From NCBI GenBank assembly GCA_026120035.1, contig JALRME010000053.1:89508-153507 (forward strand): DNA of 64,000 nucleotides, given 5' to 3'. Below are positions 22,200-34,602 of the stretch, piece after piece. This DNA is from Coleophoma eucalyptorum (lineage: Eukaryota; Ascomycota; Leotiomycetes; Helotiales; Dermateaceae). The notes under the pieces are model-generated. The model saw nothing but the letters and a program-made list of their open reading frames with translations, made no database searches and had not been told where the DNA came from. The number at the start of each line of letters is the position of its first letter. Position 1 is the stretch's first letter. A program made the position numbers and the translations under genes.

Positions 22200-23606
22200 A
22201 TGATACTCGGCCCAGTCTCGTGGCTCGACTGTTTCGTATTCCTGATCTTTCTGGCGCCGCAGCTCCTCATCCATGTAGGCCTGCTCCGCACAATTGCCTG
22301 CGTCTCAAAGGCGCTACCTTTCCTGAGTGAGTCGTCTAGGTGCAATAGAATCTGGGTCATTACACATAGGTCCCTTGCTGAAACTTTGAAGCGCTCAAGT
22401 TGCCAGTTTCGTTCATATATGATCATTTCATCCTTTTGTTCAAAGACCGGTCACCATTTGTGCAACAGGCTTCTTATTTTGAAGACATCGTGGTCCGGTG
22501 TGTAAGATATGCCTTTGCAGAAATTCCAGCGAATATCGGTCGAGTTTTCTTTTCAAAGCCTGTGGCGCTGCCCTTCCTGAGGTTTCGAATGCTGCGGCAT
22601 GGCTACCTATGGTCGTCTATAAACTGGCGTGAGGTTGATCGAGTGAGTAGTTATCGCATAGCTCTAGAAAAACTGCTTATAGCCATCAGGGCAACTTACA
22701 TGGTCTCTGGATTGCGGAGGATGAATCATCTAAACCTGATATTGTGGTTTATTACGCTCACGGTAAGTTTATCTTGGGTTGTAGAACTGTATGGCACAGT
22801 TTGATTCATACAAAATAGGCGGCGGCTTTTCCATGGGCTCAAGCTACTTCTATCTAGAGTTCCTCATAGTCTGGCTCACTTTGCTTAAGCGTGCCGGATT
22901 TCGCCGGCCTGCCATTTTCGCGCTGGAATATACTCTTGTCGGCACATCACCAAAAGGTACCTGCTATCCTACTCAACTAAACGAAACGATAGCTGGATAC
23001 GAGTATGCGCTTTCAGTAGTTGGAGATTCCTCGAAAATTTGCGTGAGTGGGGATTCAGCAGGAGCGACCTTGATATTAAGTCTCTTATTGTATCTCGGGA
23101 AGAATGGCGAGGAGCACTTACATCCTCATGGATCTAAGGAGTCTGGTATGCCCGCCATGGCTGTTCTCATCTCTCCCTGGACTACTCTCACCTCAGCACG
23201 TTACAAGAATACCCGAAGCGACTATCTTGATGTGCCAACCTTAGATCGATATGCTCACCAATACGCGGGCTACGACTCGACCATGTCTGTTGCAAACCAC
23301 TCGCTATCTATTACGGACCCTCTAGTGTCACCTGGCAACTGCAAATCTACTTCTTGGTGGCGCCATGCTGCGCCCTCAAGAGGATTCTTCGTTGCATATG
23401 GCGAAGAAGAGGTCTTCGCTCCAGAGATAAAGAAGCTTGTGGACTTTCTAGGGGAAGCTGGAGTGGTGGCTACATCAAGCGGAGTAAAGGGAGGGATCCA
23501 TGCTTGGCCTGTTGCATCGTTATTTTTGAGCCAGATTGAAAAAGACAGGCATAGGGGCTTGCGAGCGATTGTCGAGGAAACATCGAAACGTATGCAAAAT
23601 TTCTAA
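22200..23606 (+). CDS. Alpha/beta hydrolase-3 (HSL-type esterase/lipase)
   Basis: Exons 22200-22326, 22392-22642, 22690-22762 and 22819-23606 give 412 aa. The oxyanion-hole HGGGF motif (His150-Phe154) exists only after exons 3 and 4 are joined. The nucleophile is Ser230 in VSGDSAGAT and the likely catalytic His is His378 in GIHAWPV. An N-terminal hydrophobic helix (WLDCFVFLIFLAPQLLIHVG) suggests membrane anchoring. The IGRVFFSKPVALPFLRFRML block is common in fungal members of this family. Substrate is unknown; relatives hydrolyse short acyl esters or steryl esters. The intron 1 acceptor (ttgaag at 22391) is the least certain junction. Confidence 0.85.
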
Positions 23607-24156
23607 CTTGGTAGTGGTTTTGCATACCAGAACCCGCACAGATACTTGATGGACTCTGTCCTGGTCCTAGATATTGGACGCATAACTGCAACAATCCTCA
23701 TCTGCATTATGTTCCTGGCTAGTTCTGAGTCTCACTTAGTCATTTCCTGAATTATATGCTAGTTGCAAAGAATTTGTCAATACTTCTTTCTAGCTCAATA
23801 ATATCACAACTTTAAGCTCGACTGTTGAAAACCTAACAGCAGAGCTACGAAAGGTTGCATCAGGTCCTCCATCTATGTCACAGAGCAGCGAGCGAAAGTT
23901 GGTTCTGCCGCATAAAGTGGGTATGGTATCTCTTCTTATTGCGCTACTTCTAAATATAGCAGCAGATCCTAACTATTTCTGCCGCTTCGAGGATCTGATA
24001 TTTTTGTTGCAAACAAACTGCATGTACTCTGGAGCAAGATGCTTGGTAAAATTCATGCTCCAATGACGAACGCCTTGTAGAGCAAATCTATCTAACCCGA
24101 AATCCAATAAATGACCCCATAATACCACCTGGAACCATTTTCCAATTTTAAAACAT
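23607..24156. other. Convergent intergenic spacer
   Basis: About 550 bases between the hydrolase stop and the CTP synthase stop. No gene seen. Confidence 0.5.
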
Positions 24157-26246
24157 TTAGATACTGACGCCATTTGAAAGTCCGTTCGTTGTCTCCTCCG
24201 CGGTCAACACCTGCTTCGTGACCCGCTCCAAACACCCTGCTGCTGCAGCTACAAATCCCAGGTATGGCTTACTGGGTTGAAGAACCCGAGACAGATATTC
24301 TGGATGGAACTGAACTCCTACGTACCATGGGTGATCCTTTAATTCGATGATTTCCATGCGAACACCCTTGTCATCCTTGCCAATGAAATGTAAACCAGAC
24401 GAGCCCAAGCGCTCAATATACTCGGGGTTGACCTCGTAACGGTGACGGTGACGCTCATTAATGGCCTTTTTCTCACCATATAGCTTGCGCAATTTAGACC
24501 ACTCACTACCCTCCTGGAACAAAGTAGGCCGTGACCCAAGTCGCATAGTGCCGCCAAGATTGGTCTTATCGATCTCTGGCATGAAAACGACAACGGGGTC
24601 GGGGCACTGCTCGAAGAGCTCAATAGAGTTTGCATGAGGAATATCGCATACATGGCGTGCGAATTCAATGACTGCAATCTGCATACCGAGGCAGATACCT
24701 AAGTAGGGTGTCTTATTCGTACGAGCCCACTCAGCAGCCTTGATCATGCCTTCCGTGCCTCGGTGACCGAATCCTCCAGGGACAAGAATGCCATCGGCGG
24801 TGCAGACTTCATGCCACGCCTTGTGGAATTCAGCAGGGTTGTCGCCCTTTGCTTGATCCTCCAAGTTTGAGGCATCGACCCAAATTAGATTGAGCTTCTT
24901 CCCACAGTGCATTGCCGAATGCTCGAGGGATTTGATAACACTGAGATATGAATCGTGAAGATTGGTATATTTTCCAACAAGGGCAATAGTAACGGTATCA
25001 AAGAGGCGATCTTGGGCGGTTGTCAAGGCCTTCCATTCATGCCAAGTCTTTTGTCCTTTGGCAACGAGTTTTGGGGCCATTTCGACGGTGTCAAGATTGA
25101 GAATGCTTCGAATTGTGGAGATCAAGCCTTGTTGTTCCAGCAGAAGGGGGACATGGTAGGTTGAAGAGACATTATGAACCGCAATAATATGTTCCGGCTC
25201 GACTTGGCAAAACATTGCAACCTTGTCAATAGTAGATCTTTCCAAGGGGACATCGCATCTACAAGCAATCTGCACAATAATTAGTGAAAATCAAAGTACT
25301 CCTGGCACAGAGTCTGCCCTACCAAATCTGGGCTCAAGCCAGCTCTTGCGACATCCCGGAAAGCCTGCTGAGTTGGTTTTGTCTTCTGCTCGCCTTGAAT
25401 GACGGGGACCAAAGAGACATGGATCTGCATAAAGTTGCCCTTTCCTGCTCTTCTCTTGAGCTGTCTCATAGCCTCAATGAAAGGTGCACTCTCAATGTCT
25501 CCCACAGTGCCACCAAGCTCGATTATACAGACATCAGGGCTCTCGTTAGAGTCATCAACAGGAATTCTAGCGACTCTCTCAATCCAATCCTGGATAGCAT
25601 CTGTAAGGTGGGGCACAACTTGAACAGTTTTTCCCAAATAATCGCCTCGTCGTTCCCTCTCAATAACGTGCTGGTAGATCTTGCCAGTCGTGATATTGTT
25701 CTCACGAGTCAGGGTAATGTTGAGATAGCGCTCATAATTTCCCAAGTCCAAATCAACCTCCCCGCCGTCATCGAGAACAAAGACCTCACCGTGCCTGGCT
25801 TGGTATTAGTATCGGCGTGCCTAACTAGCCTGAGAACTGGTCATACTCAGTAGGAGCCATAGTTCCGGCATCGACGTTCATGTAGGGATCGATCTTGATA
25901 GAGGAAACGTAGATGTGGTGTCAGTCCAAGCACTTCTCTTGACATGTCGAATGCAGGTAACCTATCTTTAAACCAATGGTCTTCAGCAGCAAGCCAGTGC
26001 TTGAAGCTGCAATCGATTGTCAGCCCCATGCTGTGTATAGCCAATACAAATCTGCACTCCATATACTACTGTACTGTGCTGCAAGAGAGTTTCGAGGGAG
26101 GGGTATTCACCGATAACACCCTTTCCGATGCCTGAAATGACACCTGCAAAATAGTTAGCATAACTTGTGGCTCAGAGAAAGGTTCCGAAATATATATATA
26201 TAGATAGAAAACCGTACGCACCTCCAGATACTAGGACGTACTTCAT
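24157..26246 (-). CDS. URA7: CTP synthase
   Basis: Exons 26246-26222, 26143-26111, 26006-25966, 25908-25847, 25794-25323 and 25269-24157 give 581 aa, close to the yeast Ura7 length I recall (579). The enzyme makes CTP from UTP, ATP and glutamine in the cytosol. The synthetase domain shows [41 protein letters not shown] and [14 protein letters not shown]. The glutaminase domain has Cys404 in YLGICLGMQ and the VQFHPEYLS motif. Five introns interrupt it. Four are GT..AG; the third, 25965-25909, can restore the conserved frame only with AT..AC ends (see separate entry). The enzyme looks intact. Confidence 0.95.
25909..25965 (-). other. Predicted AT..AC intron of the CTP synthase gene
   Basis: On the minus strand the exon ends ..GGTTTAAAG and the intron begins ATAGGTTACC. 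It has a CTGAC branch-like site and ends CACCACATCTAC before GTTTCCTCTATCAAG. Length is 57 bp, phase 0, after codon 33. The joined protein reads [17 protein letters not shown], the expected family sequence. No GT donor lies in phase 0 nearby, and an in-frame TGA precedes the next exon with no AG acceptor until CAAG. The donor is like ATAAGT and lacks the U12 consensus ATATCC, so a U2-type AT..AC intron is the best reading. Confidence 0.75.
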
Positions 26247-26925
26247 CTTGGCGGTTTGAATTCAAAGTTGCAGTGCCTGATCTGGCGTTTGCCAGAGGGA
26301 AAGAGAGAAGTCAAGAAATTCTTGATGGGTTTCGCGAAAAGACGTCGATTTGCTAGCGCGGTACCGCGGGGAAAATCTTTTTGACGCGTCGCTAAAGTTA
26401 GGCAGCTCAACGCGAGTTGATAATGGTCTTATTGAATTGAACCAAATTATTGCTTATTCATGCAAAGCGCAGCGAAAAGTAAATAAACAAGTTTGAGGTT
26501 GAATGGTAAAATATATCACCATAAAACAGATATCAATCACCTGCTCGCATAACAGCCACCCTTACTGATTGGGCACTTGATATGAAAGGGCATGTATGAG
26601 CATGGAATCAAGTGAAGCGAAAGCCAGAGCAAGAGCCCGTAGAACTCGATGTTGTCAATAATGATGCTTTCACCTTCGACTTTGACTTAGCTACCTTACC
26701 ATAGGCGCCCTATCTATCTTAGCCAGCGGCAATTCCGCGCTGTGAATCTCAACCCAAGCAAGTCCCAATCCAAGCCATTCCCAGATCCAACTCCGTCAAA
26801 CGCAATGCGCCGTATATACATGCACGAACAACAATGCACACTGCACTCGGAATTTTATAGGAGATTGGACAAATCCTGTAGAGTGCCGTCCGTAGAGCCT
26901 CGTCATCATAGTCTCGTTATCATCA
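26247..26925. other. Intergenic spacer, promoter of CTP synthase
   Basis: About 680 bases between the CTP synthase start and the stop of the velvet gene, both on the minus strand. It should hold the CTP synthase promoter. No gene seen. Confidence 0.5.
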
Positions 26926-28345
26926 TTATCGCTTCGGTCGTTTGGCCTTCTTGTTTAGGCCAGATCCATTATCATCTTCATCTTCTTCCTCTTCCTCGTC
27001 TCCATCATCTCCACGAGCATGAAAGGCATTCGTTTTCGTGTTCCCCTTCTTAACAGATATTAGACACCCTTGATGCTTTAACCGTTTCGTCAACTCAGTA
27101 CTGGCACGCATGCCAATGAAGTCCTTGGCATTGTATACTTGGAAGGTCTCGCTTGTTGCAGTTGCACTTACAGGCACCGAATTACCTGCTGCCATCCTCT
27201 TCGGATCGAGGACAACAAGACTGAACTTCAGACTGTATGTACCAGCCGTCCTCACTGATAGGTCGGGAAATGGAAAGAAGCAACCTTCAACATCATGCTC
27301 GTCAAGACCTACAAAGGGCGAAGCTACAAGCGTTCCCATCAACCGTCTCTGCTGTCTCTTATCGGTGGATCCAGGCATCGCGGTATCATCTCGATCTGTC
27401 AGAGGGTTCCACAATACACAATGCACCACACTATATGGCTGGCGAAGCAGCTCGCTCAGTTCAGCAGCTGTCGCGTTCGGATCTTCCACAAATAGCTGAA
27501 GAATTGGCGGTGGATCTATTACGCGGCGATCCCTCTCACCGAAGCCACACGCTCGAGCAGCAAGCGGTTGCTGGCGAACCCTAATCTTGTAGACTGGACC
27601 AGTAGATGAGGGTGCAGCTCTAGAATATCAAATTAGTCATTAGAGCTTCAGGCACTTTCAGTACGACTTACTCTTGATCATCACTCAGAAGCCGTGCAAT
27701 TGGCACAGGTCTCGAAAGCCTGGAGCTTTCATCTACCATCGGCGAGATCTTATTTGTGGCTCGCAGGTTTGGGCTCGCATCCAAACTTGCAGGCGCTACA
27801 GCCGCATCCTCGTATCGAGCTTGAGGGACCACTGAGGAAGCATCCATACGAACCTTCTCCGGTGAAACCTCTAGCTTCCGTTGGCTGATCTTTCTAGACT
27901 GTCTACGTTGAGCCAGCGGCGCACCATAATCTTCTTGTGTTTTACTTCCCATCCTGTCAAGCAACGGCGGCGATTGATGTTTCTCGTACTTGGGAGAAGG
28001 TCGATCATTCGGACTATAAGAGCTCACTGGTAACTCATGCTCGGTGACTTGCGAAGGCCCATAGATATGCTGAAGTGGCGCGGAAGGGCTTTGTTGACTC
28101 AGCTGCAGAGGATGGTTTGGACCGAAGAGGTTATGTGATGGACCCGGCTGATAGTATTGATTGTACCTCGGTGGCTGTTCCTCTCCTAGCAAGGAGGACA
28201 TTGGAGGTAGAGAGGGAGGATGGGGTAATCGCATCCTGGTGGAGCTATGCTCTGAAGAGTTACTGCTTTCGAGCGACGGTACAAACGACGGCCTCGCAGG
28301 AGGTGGTTGTCTTGTATAGCCTCTCGCAGGCTCCGTCATGGACAT
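26926..28345 (-). CDS. velC: Velvet-family regulator, VelC-like
   Basis: Exons 28345-27672 and 27619-26926, with a 52 bp intron, give 455 aa. Residues 1-225 are Pro/Ser/Gln-rich and disordered. The velvet domain runs from about 231 to 435, starting YKIRVRQQPLAARACGFGER and continuing with DPPPILQLFV, RRLMGTLVASPFVGLDEHD, GCFFPFPDLSVRTAGTYSLK and FQVYNAKDFIGM. Velvet proteins bind DNA and each other and link development with secondary metabolism. The long N-terminal part before a C-terminal velvet domain and the CGFGERDRR motif fit VelC better than VeA, VelB or VosA, but the paralogue is inferred. An acidic run and a basic tail (NKKAKRPKR) suggest nuclear import. Confidence 0.88.
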
Positions 28346-31300
28346 TTTGGTTGATGTGCACTCGCGATAGCAACGGGATCATCTGAAAAATCCGTCCAGA
28401 TACGTAATAACGAAGGTTTGTAGGCTGCGGAATGACAGGTTAGGTATGCTTGCTTTCTCGCGGTTCAGAGGGAATCATGCATCGATCGGACGTACCCTAG
28501 CTGTCGCAGTTGCACCAAAAGACTATATAACACGATCTGAGCCTCAATTACAGGCGCTAGATGGCGGTTGACTGTTTTCCTTCTGGCGGTGTTGATAGTG
28601 CTGAAGTGCTGAAGTGCTGAAGGTGTTGCAGATTTGGTGGCAGCGATGGATGATCAGCGACTGGGGACAATAATTGCCGATCGCCCATGCCCAAGGTGCT
28701 ACTACTGTAACAAGAAAATTCTACGCGGCAGTTCAAGACGTCGACAGGCGATGGTAGTGGGTGCAAGCAAGATTGGCGTGTCTAGATAGCAGCGAAGTGG
28801 ATATGCAGCGCAGTGGGATCGGTAGGGTAGGGTAGGTGAGTGTAATGTAGGTCGATGGAATGTCATGAGCTGCCAACGCTGTCGGCGCGGGGATCAGGAC
28901 AGATGCAAGACATGCGTGGTTCAGCTTGGTTCTTTCTCCTTCTCTCTTGCTCATGAAATGGCAGGAAGAGCTGTTGTTGTTGCCGGACAGCGGGAACAAC
29001 GAAGAGACAGAAAGCAGGGCAAGAGGCAAGGAGTGGCCAGGAGTTGGATAGTTGTGGTAAGATGCGGGTCATGCCAAAACAGGCTCAAAATAGCAATAAC
29101 TACCTAGTAAACACGGCAAAGCTAGGACAGGCAGGTACTGAGGTATAGCAACGATCAACGCGACGGAATCCAAGACGCAGAATCGGGAAATGAGGCGGAA
29201 AAAATTAGGGATGGAGAGGGGACCCGGAAAAAAAAGGCAGACAATAGAGATGGAATCGGGGAGGGACAGGGACCTCGAGGGGAGTGATGGAGCCGAGTTC
29301 AGGGTATCTTATGTAAGTCCTGGAGGCAAGAAAAGTAAGGGCAGGTGCAGCTTAGCTAAGGTATTTACGGTAGTCTTGCTGGTGTAAGGAGGTGGAGGCA
29401 AGCACGGCAAGTCAAGAAAGAGGGCACCACGAGTCTTCTGATTATTCTGTGTCCATACATGTCTACCACCTTCAGGAACCTCGTGTGATTGTCGGACTGT
29501 GGGCTTCGCAGTAGTCTGCAGTACAGAGCAAAAGTTCAAGCAAGGTACAGTAGTTACCCAGGTACTGGACCTTGAGAACTTGAACCTCAACTCAATAAAT
29601 ATGAGCAGTTGGGGCAAGTGGAGTCTGCAATACGCTGGGACATATTGCTGTACTGTACTGTTGGTCCTAGGATATGGTCCAGTTATTCCCAGTAGCCCCG
29701 ACTAAAATACTATTGTATTTCGTCCCAGACTCCAGTCGCAATGCAGGTCAAGTCCCAGCATCGACGGTGTCTATACACAGTACCTACCTACAGTATCGTG
29801 TCTCGATGCAGACAATGATTTGCTGAAGATTATCGAATATTGGACGCAATTTCGTAGTCGATGTGGAATGCCACGGATTCCTGCCGTAAGGTACTTAAAA
29901 TATGGAGCAAGTGGATGGAAATGCGCACAGACAACAACTGCTATCATATCGATACAAATAATATATCCTACGTGTGGGCACTGGACAGCTCTGATTCCGC
30001 CGCGTCTCGTCGGCTTCTGGCTTGGGAGCCCCGACAGGTTTAATGACAGGGAATTTTGGGTACTTGGATCCCACCCATACAATATACACCGCGCAACATA
30101 TACCACGGGTCGGGTTGGCAAGAGCGAGATAAGGCACAGACAACCTGGGCAAAGTGATATATCACAAACACCAGCCAGCCTCCTTTCAAAATCCAAGGTT
30201 GGTTCGTGGGCGTAGATGTACCGCGCTCACGAACACCTGCTGCGATCCCCCAAATCGCTGGATACAACGTGTATCTTACCTTACCTTACCTTACCCTACC
30301 CTACCTTACCTCCTGCCGTAGGTATGGACGGTACGCAGTGCTCGGTGAAGTATGAGGTAACCGTCAATCCTGCGCCAGCAACCAGCAACAAGCAACATGG
30401 CCGCACCCTGTAACCATCGGACGTGGTGTCGGACTGCGTTCGTATAGCATCACCATTACCCTCTAGTCCCTTACCTTGGTAACCACCCCCTCCTCTGTGG
30501 TGCTGGTCCTTGTTTTGCTTCCTGTGCTCGGCTTGATACTGTACTCGTAGCTTTGGGTGATTTGACGGCGGTGCTCAGACCGTCAACAATCAGACCATAT
30601 TAGCGAAACAAGCTGTCAAACTGCAGAGCTCCAACCCCTGCGACGATTGAGCTTCACTTCGGATCATTGCATCTCTTCCGCCCCGCTTCGTGGGCAGCAC
30701 ATTACTTTGGTAAAGTGCAGTCATTATTACAAACGTGCCTTGTATATTTTAACACAGATCGTGTAGATATCAATCTCCGATGCATACCACTCTCCTTGCC
30801 CAAGGCCAAGGAGCCTGAACCATGCTATTACAGTATTGTCCGATTCGTTCGTGCGATGTCGCCCGCACCCCGTCATCGTTTTATGGACTCTCATCAACGC
30901 TCTTGCTACCACCCCACAAAACCTTGCAGCTACCAATCGACGTAGGCATGCAGATTGCCGATGACCTTGTTGCATGTTGGGTCCATGGATGAGAAGAACT
31001 CCCGTCACGCTGTCTCAGTCAAGGCTCGTGGCCTTGTCCCGTCAATACCGTACCACCGACCTATGCGTGCAGCACTATGACCTGACCGACCTCCATACTC
31101 TGTATCTTAAACCATCAAGTGGCTTGTCTGATCGGGTGCAGCCAGTAAGTACAGCATACTTGGAATATAGGTTCTTCGCTTGAGCTACTAGTCTTACAAC
31201 TTTTGCTTCCTCCCGCTGCTGAGGAGACACGGAGTCAGATGTACATGCTAGAGACTACATCCCTTTACGATAAGTACGATACGTGGCATAGTCGATCAAG

Positions 31301-32794
31301 CAAAATATTACACACGGCCTCCAAGTTGAGAATGGTCAGCTGTGAGATAAGTCATTCCTTACACTCGAAAACAATAAAACCAGTATGTGGTTTCGAGACT
31401 ATCGAGTGACGACCAGTTGAAGCATCATCACAAATCATTTTCGACGCAAGATCCAAGACGATACTCTAGTTGGTTTCACTGGTGGGAGACCTTCCTATCG
31501 GACCCGTCTCCCATGACTCCGGAAGGGAAATCACAATCGACCTTGCAGGATTCTCAATTCCGCGTTTGGATGCCAAGAGTCTCTACTGCTCCTGCTACAG
31601 GCGTTCTCTTCTCTTTGTCACTATTTCTTTGAGCTAGACCTCCATATTCTCCATACAGTTCCTCGGCGGGTATCACCGCTTCTTTGCCGCCCAACAGGGA
31701 TAGTACTATGGTGTGGCTCTTCAGAGGCTTCCAGAACTGCTGCACGACATTGGATGATCTTAATGGGAAAAAACACCATGAGAATATTCCGCATGACTTA
31801 AATGATAGGCTGCTCGAGGAATCAGCACCTAGTGACTATATCCAGCCATTTCCTATCCCACCATTCTACCACTCTGATCAAAGTCAAGAAGTAGCTTTTA
31901 GACCGTCTCATTTCTCGGATACGATCAAGTTCTTTCACGTGGCGCCCGTGTATCGAAGCTTAGTCTATGCCAGGCCCCAGCACCTGTTCTGGAAAGCTTC
32001 CCCGGTCGTGGCTTGTTGATATCCCTTGCAAAAGTACTGCCTCGCCTAGGCCACTATGACTCTTCTAGACTTGGTTTCTCACTGTGGGGATGGTTTTTGC
32101 GGGGTTAGCCATGAGTCCAAACTAGGATTGAACAACACTCATCTGTAGGATTGAACAGAATTGCCTATTTGACAAATTGTTCAGACGTATCCGGCAGATG
32201 GGAAATGTCTCTACCTATTAAACATTCTATACCACGACCACCACGAGGGGACGTTTATGTTGCGGTGAACATGATCTACTGCATAGGATCAGAAATATTT
32301 GGTTACTTTTAGCAGAGCATGACTTGCTTGCCTAGTTTGCGCAAGGCCTCCACTTTCACAAGCCGTTCATCCTATGCCACTTGTTGGTACAGAGATACTG
32401 TAGTTAGGAGGATCTCAATATTTGAGACTTGGTTATAGCATAAGCTAGGATCGAACTGCATCCAACTTTTTGCTATTTCCGCTTGCTATAACCTACAGTG
32501 TCTATATATTCGAGGTGATTTATTGTGCATCCTGCCCTGGAGCTCCTCGTAATGTCAATTTATGTACCATAGTCGTCCAAGTTCAGTATTGAACAGGGAG
32601 TAGAAGGTTGTAGTACATGCACTAGTTATCACCTCCTAGCATAACAACGTTTAGTGCCTAACAAAAAAGTCAGGATAAAATGTATCTAATAATCGATGTC
32701 GAAATAGTAAAGGTAAGAGGTAAGTTTTTATATGTTAGAATGCCTATATTTCAGTCCACGGAGGACTCTCGATATATGTATATATCTACACATA
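28346..32794. other. 4.4 kb region without a recognisable gene
   Basis: The first 1-2 kb are probably the promoter and leader of the velvet gene; long regulatory regions are common for such regulators. Pentanucleotide tracts of TACCC/TTACC type occur near 28820 and 30280. Open frames up to 140 codons exist on both strands (for example 29771-30215, 31684-32019), but overlapping frames compete and none shows a domain. From about 32.6 kb the base composition turns AT-rich as the transposon island begins. Confidence 0.4.
30274..30312. repeat. Pentamer microsatellite (TTACC)n
   Basis: About seven consecutive TTACC units, two of them changed to CTACC. No function suggested. Confidence 0.8.
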
Positions 32795-33530
32795 TATATA
32801 TAAGTGGTTGGGGAATGTGTATAATCATATAATCAGGAAGTTTATCAGGAGTCAAGCCTGATCTATCTTTTACTTTCAACACTCCTACCTACTTAGGCTT
32901 AGGATCTATTTGCTTTAAGCTCCTACTCCTTAGGTATTCCCTTTCAGTAGATCTTAATTGCCTCTCTGAGTCTAACGAAGTTGTCGCGGTATAGTGGTTT
33001 CATTAGTCTTTCTACTACTTCTCTATTGATGTATACTATAGTTCTATCTCTCCTGTTTTAATATTTTCTCTTGCAAAGTAATATTGTATGGCGATATATT
33101 TAGTACGAGCGCAGAATTAAGGATTCTTTACCAATATTATATAGCCCCTTGATTATCACAAAAGAAAAACCGTTGTAAAGACACAGGTTTGATCAAAGGC
33201 AGGATAGAGGTGTTTGGGAGCACAATAACCTTATATTGATCCGAATCCTATAGATCTCGTACGAAGGACACGAAAAGATAAGAAGAAAGAGAACCAATTT
33301 CTATGCCCTATCCCCTTTATATACTTCCTGGGTCCGAAACCTCTCCGCTGTCGGAATAATGAAAGAGAGAGGGGTAAGTTCTTTTTAACTATCTTATGAC
33401 ACTAGAGGAGGATTGCAAGTGTATATATACATGTGTGTGTGTGTTATTCTATAAGATGGTTGGGGAATAAGTCGATCACCGAATCAGGAAAGAGTCAAGC
33501 CTGATCTTATCTCTGATATTAACATCCGCT
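32795..33530 (-). mobile_element. Ty1/copia relic (RNase H end) with repeated flanks
   Basis: Read on the minus strand, about 33190-32935 gives broken copia RNase H and tail motifs: FCDNQGAI, a degenerate RTKHI-like segment, and INREEVVERLMKPLYRDNFV by combining frames. Two related segments flank it: 32800-32875 and 33455-33525 share ggttggggaat, aatcagga and agtcaagcctgatct. They may be remnants of long terminal repeats. Stops and frameshifts are frequent. The stretch gatcaaaggcaggatagag at 33191 recurs near 51634. Confidence 0.6.
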
Positions 33531-33702
33531 TATGCTAGTGACGGGGCACCTGATAAAGGTACTTGATAATCTAATTATGACATTTAGGTAGGTTAGGTTC
33601 TTATATAACGATATAGTTATCTTATTTATTGCTATATATCACCATAAATAATAGTCGTATAAAATAGAGGAGACTACTATAGATATTTAAACTAACTTAT
33701 TA

Positions 33703-33898
33703 GGCTGCGCACCAAAACCAGAAAAACCAGACCACCCATGAAACCAGACCAGACCAGTGGGTGGGTGGTATTTCAAAATTTCCAACCCAGAAACCAGTAA
33801 GCTGCGCACCAAAACCAGAAAAACCAGACCACCCATGAAACCAGACCAGACCAGTGAGTGGGTGGGTGGTATTTCAAAATTTCCAACCCAGAAACCAG
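33703..33898. repeat. 97 bp tandem duplication of the TIR-element left end
   Basis: The segment starting GCTGCGCACCAAAACC at 33704 is repeated from 33801 with few changes, including a 4 bp gtga difference near 33855. The element end is therefore doubled. Confidence 0.85.
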
Positions 33899-34142
33899 AC
33901 CACTGGTTAACCATTGGGACGAAAAACCAGTGGGTTTTGGCCTTAAACCAGTGGTTCAGGCAGAACCCACTGGTTTCTTAACCAGCCTATATAACCATTA
34001 CGTAACTTTATACTATAGAGGGGGAGAGGTCCCTAAAAAGAGAAAGTGGTTTGGTTTCTTTGCTTGCTTTTAACTCTAGGATCTAACTTTCTATTTCGAC
34101 TTTAGAATCTAACTCTTGATTTTTCGACTTTGGATATTAATT

Positions 34143-34225
34143 TTGGATTTCGACTTTGGATTTCGACTTTGGATTTCGACTTTGGATTTCGACTTTGGAT
34201 TTCGACTTTGAATTTCGACTTTAGA
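34143..34225. repeat. 13 bp tandem repeat (TTTGGATTTCGAC)n
   Basis: About six units inside the TIR element, the last ones diverged. A looser version recurs at 34835-34920 in the neighbouring partial copy. Confidence 0.8.
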
Positions 34226-34602
34226 TTCTATCTCTAGATTTTTAATCAAGAGCTAAGATCGAAAGTTAGAGTCGAGAGTTAGAATCGAGAGTCAAAATCC
34301 AAGAGAAGAAATCTAAAGTCAAAATCAAGAGTTAAAATCTAAGAGAAGAAATCTAAAGTCAAAATTAAGAGTTAGAGTCTAAAGTTGAAATTAATACTCA
34401 AAATCTAAGAGATACCTCCCCTCCTTTTGATACCCCTATATATTAGGCAAAACACTTATATTAAGCGAAAAACCAGTGGTTAAACCAGTGGTTAACCAGT
34501 GGGTGGTTTTTCAGATTTTCAAAAAACCAGCCCATATGGGTAGAAACCAGTGGGTGGTTTACAAATTGAAAAACCAGCCCATGGGTACCCAGTGGGCAGC
34601 CT

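Larger units (their letters stand above)
33703..34601. mobile_element. TIR element with TA flanks, copy 1 (no transposase)
   Basis: The left end is GGCTGCGCAC preceded by TA; the right end is the inverted GGCTGCCCAC followed by TA. Terminal inverted repeats with a TA duplication fit a Tc1/mariner-type non-autonomous element. The interior is full of ACCAGTGG and its complement and contains a 13 bp tandem repeat. No transposase is encoded; the open frames inside arise from the repeats. Confidence 0.65.

Noticed and set aside
25909..25965. U12-type reading of the AT..AC intron
   Set aside because: The donor lacks ATATCC and there is no TCCTTAAC-like branch site.
33687..33981. Open frames on both strands in the TIR element
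   Set aside because: They follow the tandem and inverted repeat structure (VWSGF.. and TSEWVGG.. repeats) and are by-products of the repeats.
34130..34240. 13 bp tandem repeat as a CRISPR-like array
   Set aside because: No spacers, eukaryotic context; a simple satellite.
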